From: Cinnamomum chago
Taxonomy: Eukaryota > Streptophyta > Magnoliopsida > Laurales > Lauraceae
Length of the DNA stretch: 64,000 nt
Assembly (NCBI GenBank): GCA_038049695.1
Contig: CP142457.1
Coordinates: 60,260,501-60,324,500 of the forward strand
Reading direction: 5' to 3'
Part shown: piece by piece, positions 25,416 through 36,584 of the stretch
Position numbering within the stretch: the stretch's first letter is position 1
How the letters are laid out: each line of letters begins with the position of its first letter
Program-made: the position numbers and the translations under genes
The notes under the pieces: generated by a model
Seen by the model: only the letters and a program-made list of their open reading frames with translations
Told to the model about the DNA's origin: nothing
The model's database searches: none

Positions 25416-28326
25416 ACGTGTTGACTCAAACAAGTGGAGAAGAGGGAATTTGGTGCCACCCCCAAGAGTTGAGAGAGATGAAGTGGGTTCTTCTTCTTCC
25501 GAGTGCATGGAGGAAGTAGAGAAGAGGGAATTTGGTGATTGGTGCGTTTCAGATCCGAAGAATGACCCGTCTGTGCGGATAATTGAAGCTTCTAGATCGT
25601 GCAAGGATAGTATCGATGTTATTAGTGGATTTGAAGAAAATCCACTAAGATACGAACCCAACTGAAGAAAATTGATTATGGGATTTACAAATCAACCCCA
25701 GATCCAAACACCCAGATGACAGAAACCAGAAAGAAAGCAGTAGATTTCTGTTATACTCTGATTTCCTCCCACCCAATTGAAGAAAATAGCTTCCGGGTCT
25801 TTCAAATCAGATTCCTGTTAAACTCTAATTCCTACCCAATTGAAGAAAATGGATTCTGAGTTTTTCAAATTGAGCTCAAATCTATAAGACCTAGATGACA
25901 GAAACCAGAAAAGAACATTTCAGGTAATCTATTGGCCCTATTAACTTTATCCTGACCATTCATATCACACATGCCTCTATCTTAAAAGGTCATATTCAAA
26001 TGATTTCATCCTGTTTGGAGCAATATAAACCATTTGACAAATCAATTCATGAAAACAAACTTAAATAAGTTGTTGGTTTTTCATATGTATATGTAATCAA
26101 TGATGTTGATTTCTCAATTTTCAATTCTAACAAGGGTATTTTGGTTAGTCTTATGTAAATTTTATATTTTGGATAGCTTGAAATAAGAAAATTTCTAAAA
26201 ATAAAAAATTCTAACAAAGGTATTTTGGCCAATTTTATGTAAATTTTATTCCATTCCGAACATCATTCCAGCGTACCAAACACAGAAACAGGAATCAGAA
26301 TTCCATTACCAGATTGATTCTTCAGTAAAACCAAATGTTGAAATGGAAATGACCATTCATGCCTCATTCCATTCCAGACTCATTACAGTCTCCATTCCAT
26401 TTCCGTCTAAAACCAATCCAGCAAACCAAATGCTACCTAAGTGCCTTCTGTAAGTTGTGCTCCAAACTTCAAGGCCATGATGAGCTTTTCCTGTCTCTTT
26501 GCAATCAAAGAGTTTGCTGTTTAATAGTGATGTTTGTCGCAAATTTTCTAAATGATTTACTTTATTAAATATAAGCATTCAATGTAAGTAGCTTTGAAAT
26601 CTCAGAATTTAGATGATTTAGATAGCTTCAAAAAAGAAAAAGAAAAACAATTCTCCACTAAAACCACCTACAGTTGATTACTCCCAATTGAACGAAAGTT
26701 TTAGAGAAATGAGGAGATGGAACATGGGTCAAGTTTAACCATAATTAGAATGTACGAAAAAGATGTCAGATTTTTATGCGCCAAATTCTTGGAAATCCCC
26801 ATTTGGGAAGTAACCAAAACATTACTGGTTTAAGTGGTAAGTCTTACGAATCCATCACATTCTGAAGTCCATCACAAATCTAGGTGATGAGAGACCTTGA
26901 GCAAGTTGGGGTACGAGGCCGAGAGAGAAAAGGAGGTTTATAATATGTCCGTCTTCTTATTGAGACTTGGGACTTGGGAGGTCTCAGTCCAATTTTTCTG
27001 ACACCTCGTCATTCCAGATGAAAATGAAAATTGCTTTTTGTGATTTTCTTGTGCTTATGGAAAGGATTTCTGTGAGAAAATTCAACGGGACGAGACTTTT
27101 CAAGTTGACCAAACACTATTTCTCAGGCTTTTAATCACGAAAATGCAGAAATTCTCCCATTATTCAATGCCAAACGGGCCCTTAGTTGCTAAGGGTAAAC
27201 AAAGTTTGTCCGAGTAAATTTAGTTTGCTCAAAAGTTATGCATGGTCCCATGTAGTGTAGGAACTTTTGACAAGGAAGAGGTCATTTGCTTGAGTGTGTG
27301 GTAGCCGACAAGGCTAGGGATCTCGAGAATGAGTTTATGCTTTTGTAACAATGAAAAAGAAACAAGTCGAGCAAAAAAGGGATGAGTGTCATTGTTGACT
27401 AGGAATTTTAAAGAGAAGATTGTAGAAGTAAAAAGGATTAATATGATTTTTAAAAAAAAGTAAAAAGGATTAATAATAGGGTTACATGGGTTAAGATTGT
27501 ATTAGACAAACAAATGGCAGGTGTTATAGATGTGCTTTTGGCCTTAAGTAGGATTTTTTTTTTATATTTTATTTTACAGATGGAGAGTTAGTACAAGATA
27601 TAGATCCATTGGGGAAAATATGAACAGTGGAAAAGACTATATGGTTGGATGACATGGTTGTGCAGAAAAAGGATGCGATGAAGAGAACTAATGTTGATTT
27701 TGCAATGGATTTGATCTGGTTACAGCTCATACATGGATATCTTTTAAAAATTACGCATAATTAAAAAAAAAAAAAAAAAAAAAAAGAACAACGCCTTCTG
27801 CGATGTTTACAGTATGTACATAGAAATTATTGGAAACAACCAAATATATAGAATGTAAGGGACCAGGAGGGGGAGGAGGCCAACAAAGGTTTGGAATGAC
27901 GAATATGAATTAAGAAGTTCTAGATTTCATGTTCGGGACAAAAAGACATTCCAAAGTGCACAACCTTTAATAGCAAGGAGGCTTTGATGATGATGCAGCA
28001 GATGCTTAGCTTGGATATTTTTGCCAGCTAATTACTTTCTATATTAAATGTTCGCTTTCTTCTGTGGTTTAAAATGGCTTTTTCGGGCTGGAACTATCAG
28101 TAATGGCTCCTCAATAAAAGCTTGTTATTTAAAAGAATATTCTCCTATTTTATCAAGTCTTCCCGTCAGAGCACATGTCAGCACCCCAATTTTCATCATT
28201 CTGTTCCTATCTTGATTACGTTTCTTGGCAATAGTAGTAACCTATTCGGTCACCGTTGCCTCTGAGGCAACTCAGGCAAGCTGTACCAAAGTTCAGTCAC
28301 ATGGGACATATAAAATCCGTGCACCT
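25416..28326. other. Intergenic, no recognised gene
   Basis: A 71-codon open frame at 25450-25665, which is also open in antisense, has no family motif. The region 26230-26450 is rich in 'attccattcc' phrases typical of MITEs. A poly-A run lies at about 27763-27785. Nothing else is supportable. Confidence 0.5.
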
Positions 28327-28635
28327 TAAGGGCACGTTTGGTAAACGGTGAAGAATCCTATATTTAGAGGATTCTCTCCATCTCCAAAGAAAGCCACAAT
28401 CCTCAAGTAGAATTCCCAATGAAAGTTTCATGTTTGGATAGAGGGAGGATTCTTATAAGTTGTAGAATGTATGATCCAATTGATGTTTATACAAATATCT
28501 CAAGATAAAGTAAGGATCAACGGTTGAAATTTGGTCACCTTACCGTGTTTGACCGTCCAGAACTAATGACCGGTTTTGATCTTGATCATGGACCCCACAT
28601 AAACCCAAAAATGAGAAAAAACGGACTGTTTTCAA

Positions 28636-29623
28636 TAGGGCTGCACATGGGCGGTTCGGATCGGTTTAACACTAAAACCAACAACCAAACCGAACATGTC
28701 GGTTTTTTAATTAACCAATCCAATCCGACCGATGGAGAGTGCTTAAACCAAATCAAACCAAACCAAACGGTTCGGTTCGGTTCGGTCGGTTTAACCATTG
28801 TTTTTCATTTTATTTTTTTTAAAATTAGACATTAAAAATTCCAAAATGATGATACCTCGTCCTTTGCATTTATTCTAATGTTTAGTGCAAATATAAAAAT
28901 CCAACATTCTAGACTGGACTAAATGCATATAAAAAATAATTTTACTCCAAAAAGAGAGTTTGGACTAAACGCAAGCGCGCGCAAAAAAAAAAAAAAAATT
29001 GCAATGAAACATTCATTCCACATGATACCATTTGGAATTACAATAGAATAATAGTTCATGTAAAAAAAAGTCACACAAACGAAATCTGTATCAGAATCCA
29101 CTGTATTTTTCAGAAATGAAGGTTTCTTAACACATTGGTTAGGTAAGACCAAAACCAACCATCAAAAGGCTAGGCTCTACTGGCTTTTCTAACATTCTCA
29201 AGAGTGCAGCCTTCTGATAAAAACCTCATTGAAACGAGGTAGGAATTATGATGGAAGGAAAACACCATGTACATGCAGTAACCCCTCCATCTGCATTGAA
29301 GTATCAAAAAACTTTTGAGAGATTAAAAGAGATGCACTGAGGCAGTGTTGACGGTTGAGTTCATGTGAGAATGGAGTTGTGGAATGTAACGTTGAAAGTA
29401 GTAAAAAACGAAATCCTAAGACTAAAATAGTAAAAAAGCAATACTTAAGTTACTACATACGGTCGGTTCGGTTTAAGCGGTTAACCGTGGGCTCAAACCA
29501 ATAACCGACCAATGTAAGCGGTTTTTATGATTTTCAAACTGTTAACCAAACCGGTCTACTAAAAACCAATCCGAACCGTTCGGTTCGGTTTTGCGGTGAT
29601 ACCGGATTTTTTGTGCAGCCCTA
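28636..29623. mobile_element. hAT MITE with perfect 12-bp TIRs and 8-bp TSD
   Basis: The ends TAGGGCTGCACA and TGTGCAGCCCTA are perfect inverse repeats, and GTTTTCAA flanks both sides exactly (28628-28635 and 29624-29631). Subterminal arrays of 'ggttcggttcggtcgg' on the left and 'cggtcggttcggttt' on the right face each other. The centre is AT-rich and non-coding. The clean ends and perfect TSD make this one of the younger insertions in the window. Confidence 0.9.
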
Positions 29624-29655
29624 GTTTTCAATACTAGTTTGCACAGTAACACATT

Positions 29656-30000
29656 TTGACACATATCTCGATATTTAAAATGAATCAACGGCTGAAATTT
29701 TGGGACATAGCCGTTATGGACCTTCTTAACACAATTAACGGTTCAGATCATGATTGTGGGGCCCACAGGAACCAGAAAATTGAAAACAAGGGTCTGTATT
29801 TAATCCCGTTTTTTGGCCCACTGCATCACAGAATATGGCATTTTAACGGTTTGGACGATTTTGTAAATATCTCACGATCTATGATGAATCAACGGCTGAA
29901 ATTTTGTGACATAGCCGTTTTGAACCTTCTTAACACTTTTATCGGTTCAGATCTTGATTGTGGGGCCCATAGAAACCAAAAAATGCAAAAAACCGATCTG
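29656..30000 (+). repeat. Tandem module inside the Tourist-like element
   Basis: A module containing 'aatcaacggctgaaatttt', 'acatagccgtt', 'accttcttaacac' and 'gattgtggggccca' occurs at about 29660-29790 and again at about 29865-30000. A more diverged third copy lies at 28495-28630, on the far side of the nested hAT insertion. The ORF-like strings in it are by-products of the repeat. Confidence 0.7.
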
Positions 30001-30222
30001 ATTTAAATTAACGCCTGAAATTAGTGTAGCTCCGCAAATCCTCACTTGCGTGGATTCCACGGATCCGAGGGGGGGGGGTGTCTGACGCCTAAAATAATTG
30101 GAAACGAGGAATCCTCGCATCCATTCAAGGCTTTTCCACGCTGAATCAAACGTGGATTTTCCACGGAATCGCGGAAAAGCAGCAGAAATCCGCGGCGAGG
30201 ATTTGTGCCAAATGTGCCCTAA

Positions 30223-32080
30223 TAGATTCTTCAGTCAACTTGCCAATATGATATCAAGCTCAAATGATTTTTAAATCCTTGTGACTTTCTGATTTAGTTC
30301 ATCATATAGTACACTATCTTAAGTTGCTAAATTCTTTTATTCCATGAGATTTTTCTTCTTGAATACTTATTGTAGTTATTGCTCTCAAATATTTGTGGAA
30401 TATTCTATGTACATTTGGTCAATTCAACATGTTAGAGGCATACTTTTATTTTATTTTATTTTTTCCCTAATCATTTTTACACATTATTTACTAACGCTAC
30501 ATTTTGATGCTTGGATTCCCATGGAAACCTAAGGTTCATTTCCTTGGATCTCCGTATACTGAAAAGGCTTCATACACTTACAATTGAAAAAAAAAAAAAT
30601 CTCCTACTCATTTTTACCCTATTTCTCTTTTGCTTAAAGAAGTAGAAACCATGCCAAAAAAAAAAAAAAAAAAAAAAGGAAGAGTTGTACATGAGGAGTA
30701 GAACATGTACTTTTTAACTAAACGGGCATTCAAAGCATGGTAACAAAATTCAGGTACCAATCTTTGTATTTGGTGGGGGATTTATGATGAGTTGTTGCCT
30801 CCCGTGGCGGTCCTTACTGGGCTTCTACTTTTAAGAATCACAAATAAGATAAAAATAAAAATAAAAATAAAAATCAAGACAGTAAATTGCTAAAAATGTG
30901 TAAATTTGTTGATTTAATTGTATCTTAAAGCAATTATAGAGACATCTAGTTTTTCTTCAGGATAGCGCAATGTACATCGCTTCTTGTAGTTTATGGAAGG
31001 ATCATTTAACACACAAGCACTCGTTACTAAGATATAATAACTATTTATAATTCAACGCTCATGGTAACAGTAAAATAACAAAATGCAAATTATAATATTA
31101 ATGAGGGGCTGGGGGCAAAGGGTCAGGATAAATGGTTTTTCAATACAACATTGAGTTTCAAGTTGGCTCAAGCCTATATTCATCATCGTTACCAAATCTT
31201 CTACCCTTACTGGATAATTTTGGAAACCCAATGGATTTACCTAATATTATCTGACTCCAGTTTCATCGTAATACTAATAAATCCAATGCACCATTGAAAA
31301 TTAATCTTGTACTTCCCACTACACCAGCATAGTAATATTGCCTATAGGCCTCATCATCCTCATTATTGAGTATAAGAAATTGTTTTGGGTAATATACCAG
31401 TGCATGTCTCTTTCACTTCAAAGTTCGAACTCAAGGAAAAATGAAAAAAGAAAAAAAAAAAGATCGTATTAGTGAGTGATTTGGTGACTCAGTCTGCACT
31501 AGTCCTGTGCAAGTTTGTAACAGTTTAATCTTGTCTTGTGCTGGTTTGTGCAACTCTGATTCAATCGAGTCAGTGTCAACTCAGGCCAGTCAGTGCTATT
31601 CTGGGTATCTTGGCCTCAACACTCATACCAATTCTGAGCAGCATTGAATTGAATTGTCTGAATCAACTCAGTGCCAGATGAAATTCCAAACCAGGATCCA
31701 AAGATTGCTTCATTTTTTTATTTTTTTTTTGTTTGTATTCATGAGGATAATTAGAGACGACCTTAGTGAAGGTCAATGGCTCAATGTTGGCCTTATGCCC
31801 ATTTGTGCCAGTCTAGCTCAACCGTGTTGGAGCCAATTCAAGTTTAGTTGGGTCGTTTTTGGTATCCTGATCCCACACTCGTACAAGTAATGACTGGCAC
31901 CAAGTGGACTTGTTCAAGTTGACTCATTGTTCAACGAATTCTCAATCCTTGATCCAAAGATCGCTTACTTTTTCACTTTAAAATGGAAATAACTAGACAC
32001 AACCTTGTCAGGACCCTTTGATATACATTGTTCTTTTGTTTACTATCAGCTCGAGCTTTGGGTGTTTCTGATTATTAACA
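30223..32080. other. Intergenic, no recognised gene
   Basis: Contains poly-A runs (for example 30657-30677) and an 'aaataa' array at about 30848-30873. The part around 31470-31640 is rich in 'cagtc/actcag' phrases, perhaps an old MITE. No gene seen. The last bases, ending 'attattaaca', could be the end of a lost LTR (see next entry). Confidence 0.45.
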
Positions 32081-32149
32081 TGGTACCAGAGCCATGGGTC
32101 ATGATTTGTTTAAGTCCACGTGCTGAGCCCCCTTACGTGAGGGGGGCTG
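32081..32149 (+). other. Orphan retroelement primer-binding site and GC hairpin
   Basis: 'tggtaccagagcc' (32081-32093) closely matches the initiator-Met tRNA primer-binding site of plant LTR elements (compare 39886-39898) and directly follows 'attaaca', a typical LTR ending. About 30 nt later, 'agcccccttacgtgaggggggct' (about 32127-32149) forms a tight hairpin. No LTR start, partner LTR or coding region was found, so this is a retroelement scrap. Confidence 0.4.
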
Positions 32150-32408
32150 TCAGGACTGGTCATGCTACATGTGCAATCATCGTATTTTTTGAAGTTTTCA
32201 ATTCTACAGCAAACATGCCCTACTAAAGGATGCTAATGTTAACATACAACAACAATATTCAAACTTCCATCCTCTTAGATTCAATTTGGCATGATTTGAA
32301 TCTTTAGCAGTTGATGAGAATCATATTCCTAGATCATGCTTCAAAACAGTAACACGTGAATGAAAAAAAAAAAGGACAACAAATGAATCACACAATGCAT
32401 ACACAAAT

Positions 32409-33058
32409 TTACTCTGAGATTAAAAAAAAAAGAAAAGATCATCACAAACACAAATCAATAGTTCCAGAATTCACCTAGGGTTCACCCGCAAATATGCACC
32501 CACATTTCAAGTGGTTGGAACATTCCATCAAACAGATGGTAACCCATTTAAGCATTTGAGACCATGCAGAAACAAGAACCACACTCATGGGAAAACTGCC
32601 CTTTCCACCCAAATCCTCACCGAGGCCAATCACCAAGGATTTAAAAAAAAAAAAAATCCAAAGATCATGGGGTTGGGTTTTCACATGTAAGAATTCAACT
32701 AAAAGACATTGTAGTTACATCTACAAGAGATAGAGGTATAAAGCAGAAACTTATAAAAATGAAAGAGAAGGCTAACATCGTTGACAAAAAAATAGGAACC
32801 AGCCCAATTGAAATCAAACGGACACCCAAAACCCTAACGCAGATCAACACAAAAGAACAGAAGAAAAGAAAAAAAATGAAAAGAAACAAACAAGTTGATG
32901 CAAACAAGTAAAGAATGGGGTTTTTCTTCAGCAATGATTCTTGTCATCAAGACACCCAAAACCCTAATTGAATGACCCGAAAATATAATTGCAAAAAGGA
33001 TCGAAGCAACAATAAAAATATCAAATCAATAAAAGAGAAGGCTATGCTTATCGTCTAC
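32409..33058. repeat. Segmental duplication, copy 1
   Basis: Closely matches 35933-36584 in the same orientation, including 'cacctagggttcacc', 'accatgcagaaacaagaacc', 'tctacaagagatagaggt' and 'caaaaccctaacgcagatc'. The left boundary lies at 'ttactctgag'. In the other copy, that is the first five bases of an exon plus its splice acceptor. Confidence 0.8.
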
Positions 33059-33613
33059 CGAGAAAAAGTTTTTGCTTTTTAGATATGATGAATGGTTCGG
33101 ACTGTGTAAGTGAGGCTTCAAGAATTAAAAAGTTTTTAAGTTCTTAGGATTTGGATTTTTTTGCAATTCTATCAAAATCCATGATGAATTATGGCTGAAA
33201 TTTGAACCCCTAGTTATGTTTGGCCTTTTTGGAGATGATGAACCCTTTGAATCGTCAATTAAGGGCCCATGAGAAAAAAAAATTAATGAAAAGAGAAAAA
33301 ATGAGAAAGACTGCAAATAAATCTCGTTTTTTGCATTATTACTAATCAATTATGCACCCGTCTAATAGAACAAATGAGTGAGGAGAGTCCACTAGTCTCA
33401 CATGCTTATATATAATGGATGCATCCCCTCTAATGGACAAATTCTAGTTGGTTAGGGCCTATTGGCCTCGCCTTCTAGTGTATCTATTGGGCACAAATGG
33501 GTTTGTAAGCTTGTCGAACTTGGTGGGATTGACCTACTAGCACTGGGTGCATACGCACTTGGGTCAAGTCACATCAATCATCCTTGGCTTGGGAAGACTT
33601 GACAATGGCTAGA

Positions 33614-33614
<1 letters not shown>

Positions 33615-33645
<31 letters not shown>
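33615..33645. repeat. (TA)n microsatellite
   Basis: About 15 TA units in a row. Confidence 0.9.
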
Positions 33646-33650
<5 letters not shown>

Positions 33651-33674
33651 ACGGAGGGTGTCCCAACCTATGAT

Positions 33675-33805
33675 GCCCAGATACGGCAAGGATACGGTAG
33701 GGACATACTATGGACACGGCAGGGACATGGATTTTACATATAAAAAGTGAAGTATTGGACACGATACGACACGATACGTTGCCCACTTTGAAGTATCCGT
33801 GCATC
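33675..33805 (-). repeat. Dispersed repeat, inverted partner of 23978-24085
   Basis: Contains 'acacgatacgacacgatacg', flanked by 'ggacacggcagggacatgg' and 'gtatccgtgcatcat'. The outer phrases 'gatgcccagatacgg' and 'tccgtgcatcata' are partly inverse, suggesting a MITE of about 130 bp. Confidence 0.5.
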
Positions 33806-34392
33806 ATAGGTCCCAACCCATTGGGTCAGACTAATCCCTACAGGCCCAAGGGAAGCCCGGTAAATCCCATGTGGCTCAGTGGTTGTGCAGTTTCGAACCC
33901 TCAACCTTCGCGAGCAAACTGTGGTCTTATGCCAACTGAGTTGATAGAGGGGTGGAGGCACGAAAATGTGCGTAACCACAGGCTAGGGTCCCCCCAAATT
34001 TTTTAGAATTCCGAAGTTTACTTCTACAAATTCTTTAGAATTCCAACACTCGAGTATATCACATAGAGGAAAACCCTGTCTTCCACGGTGAAAATCAACT
34101 TTTGGCTTAAATATATATATATAAAAAGAAACAAACAAACACCAAAAAAGTTGATCCTAGGTTCATGAGTAGGTTTTTAGAGGAAGTATGCATATGGCTT
34201 GTTAATTAGGAGTGTTTATGGTGGAAAGTCAACTCATATCTAATTAATGTAGTTTTTACAATTAATCAAATAACCTCAATATGCACCATATATAAGTCAA
34301 CTTGGTCCAACTCGCATCAACCACAACATAAAGAAAAAATAATAACAACCTGAAAAAGGAAGGAAAAAAACATTTTCAATAAAAACAAAATT

Positions 34393-34443
34393 CGTGTAGC
34401 CGACCCCAATATAGTTGGGACAAGGCTTTGATGATGATGATAA
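34393..34443 (+). mobile_element. 3' end of a plant Au-type SINE or similar
   Basis: 'gtgtagccgaccccaat' followed by 'agttgggacaaggctttg' and a (atg)n tail is the conserved 3' end seen in Au-like plant SINEs. The 5' tRNA-like head was not found immediately upstream. An upstream block at 33871-33900 has A-box-like 'tggctcagtggt' and B-box-like 'gtttcgaaccc', but the spacing is short and the link is unproven. Confidence 0.45.
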
Positions 34444-35410
34444 TGGTGATTTGTCTATTCATTTATTGACAAATTTCTTTTACATAGTGAAAGAAAGAAA
34501 TCTTGAAAGACGGAATTGGTTCATTAAAATCATACAATTTTGTTTGCCTTTATTTCTGTAAACAAAAACACATCAAAAGAAAATAAAACCTTCAATTAAA
34601 AACCTAGCCTTTCAGTGTTCAAATATTAGAAAGAAATCCTGTTTTAAGTAAAAAAAAAACGGAGAAAAACAATTCTGTAAACAAAAGCCCTCAATTCTGT
34701 CAGTTGCAGAAGAGAAACCTTCAAAAAATTAGAGAAAAAAAAAAGAGACAAAAGAACCTTATTTATAATTTATTTACAAGCAAAAGGAACCCATCTAAAT
34801 CACACACACACACACAAAAAAAAAAAAAAGGAAGCAGAAAAGCAGAGGACACAAGTGGGCTATGTAACCAGTTAAGCAATTTGACAGAAAATGCCCAAGA
34901 CCTTCTCTTCCACTGCAAAAATGAGTACACAGACCAGAGCTAAAGAAAACCAATTAAAATCTCATACAAACATGTTGAAAAACAACATGGAAACACCAAA
35001 TTGGCAACTGGAATTCATCTAATAAAGAAACTTCTGCATGCAAACAACACATTCTAAAAAAACAGAAAAGGAAAAAAGCAAAATAAAAGAAACCCACCTT
35101 CACTAAACAAATTTTGGGAGTGGAAGAATAGAGATAGAGGACTTCCTTAAAACCCATAAATAGTTTCAGCCAAAATCATACAATTTTGTTTGCCTTTATT
35201 TCTGTAAACAAAAACACATCAAAAGAAAATAAAATCCTAACGATCATCAAGTCACTAAACCATAAACACATCAAAATCAACAAAGTAAAAACCTAATCCG
35301 AGAAGATCGACAAAGAAATAATATGAATGCTAATTAGGATACAAAAACCAAACATATGAAATAAATCAGGAGTAAGTAGATAGAAAATGTGGCAAGGACA
35401 AAACACGTAC

Positions 35411-35937
35411 TTTGACAGTGATATAAGATGCTGGCATAAGACCAACCAAGGTTGCAAGGAAGAAAACATGAAATGGTATGTCTACAATGGGAGATACCAT
35501 ATTTATAACTGTGTCAGGCAAAGTTGGAGTTATCCTCAGAAAGAGCAAGTAATTCAGAATCTTTTCTCTGCGCTTTGCTATCTGTTGAAATGGACACCAA
35601 ATTTTGAGTTAGATGAAGTACCAATAAATGAAATCCATAGTATGGTAAAGTTACATGATGTAGAGTTGATGTACAGTAAAGTTTATGGGAAAAAAGGCTA
35701 TCATAAAGAATACCTCTGCCTTGAAAAACCTTAACTTTTCAGGCCACAGCCAAAGAATTAGAGGTTTGCCAATTAACTTGGATAGGAAATAGCAGGCCCC
35801 CCGCAGTAGCAGTGAAAACAACAACAAAAAAAAAGCCTCCGACAACACCAAAAAGAGCTCCAGCTAGCAGTAACATGAATATGGTACCGGGAATTATAAA
35901 TGTCTGCATGAAGATGTAAGTTGGGCAATAGCTTACT
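35411..35937 (-). pseudogene. TVP38/TMEM41 (SNARE-associated, VTT domain) fragment
   Basis: Two exons of a multi-pass membrane protein of the plant TVP38/TMEM41 family, with proper splice sites. Exon a (35937-35714) encodes YIFMQTFIIPGTIFMLLLAG, ALFGVVGGFF and, after a break, YFLSKLIGKPLILWLWPEK and LRFFKAE. Exon b (35581-35411) encodes IAKRREKILNYLLFLRITPT, then LPDTVIN, SPIVDIPFHVFFLATLVGL and MPASYITVK. The 132-nt intron is GT-AG and in phase. In exon a, a G run at about 35799-35804 shifts the frame: the family has ATAGASSC-like sequence where this copy has a short deletion plus one extra base. The N-terminal exons and the expected next exon (AGLALG-type) were not found. A frameshifted fragment is likely; a sequencing error in the G run cannot be excluded. 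A CT-rich stretch with a good donor on the same strand near 37247 could be a leader exon. Confidence 0.8.
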
Positions 35938-36584
35938 CTGAGATAAAAAAAAAATTGCATCACAAACACAAATCAATAGTTCCAGAATTCACCTAGGGTT
36001 CACCGCAAATATGCACCCACATTACAAGTAGTTGGAACATTCCATCAAACAGATGGGAATCCATTTAAGCATTTGAGACCATGCAGAAACAAGAACCAAA
36101 CTCGTGGGAAAACTGCCCTTTCCACCCAAATCCTTACCGAAGCCAATCACCAAGGATTTCAAAAAAAATAATAATAAAAATAAAAATAAAAATAAAAACA
36201 TGGGGTTGGGTTTTCACATGTTAGAATTCAACTAAAAGGCATTGTAGTTACATCTACAAGAGATAGAGGTTTAAAGCAGAAACTTATAACAATGAAAGAG
36301 AAGGCTAACATCGTGGACAGAAAAAGGAACCAGCCCAATTGAAATCAAACGGACGCCCAAAACCCTAACGCAGATCAACACAAAAGAACAGAAGAAAAGA
36401 AAAGAAAAGAAATAAATAAGTTGATGCAAACAAATAAAGAACGGGGTTTTTCTTCAGCAATGATTCTAATCATCGAGACACCCAAATCCCTAATTGAATG
36501 ACCAGAAAATATAATTGCAATAAGGATAAAAGCAACAATAAAAATATCAAATCAATAAAAGAGAAGGCTACGATCATCTTCTAC
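35933..36584. repeat. Segmental duplication, copy 2
   Basis: Same sequence as 32409-33058. It overlaps only the first five bases of TMEM41-like exon a and then the upstream intron. A weaker internal repeat ('aaaagagaaggcta', then 'aattgaaatcaaacg') appears at about 36296-36350 and again at about 36557-36617. Confidence 0.8.

Larger units (their letters stand above)
28330..30219. mobile_element. PIF/Harbinger (Tourist-like) element with TAA TSD
   Basis: The left end GGGCACGTTTGGTAA and right end GTGCCAAATGTGCCC are inverse repeats, and TAA flanks both sides (28327-28329 and 30220-30222). That is the signature of Tourist/PIF-Harbinger MITEs. The length includes a 988 bp hAT element inserted in it (28636-29623). 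Without that, the body is about 0.9 kb and consists largely of a repeated module. No transposase is present. Confidence 0.75.

Noticed and set aside
25401..25665. 86-codon and 71-codon frames open on opposite strands
   Set aside because: No domain, no splice context and adjacent to repeat R1; sense/antisense openness is common by chance.
29656..30006. 116-codon open frame with an internal protein repeat
   Set aside because: The repeat is at DNA level and belongs to the tandem module of the Tourist-like element.
33871..34010. tRNA-like A and B boxes ('tggctcagtggt', 'gtttcgaaccc')
   Set aside because: The spacing is too short for a tRNA gene and no cloverleaf could be drawn; at most a SINE scrap.
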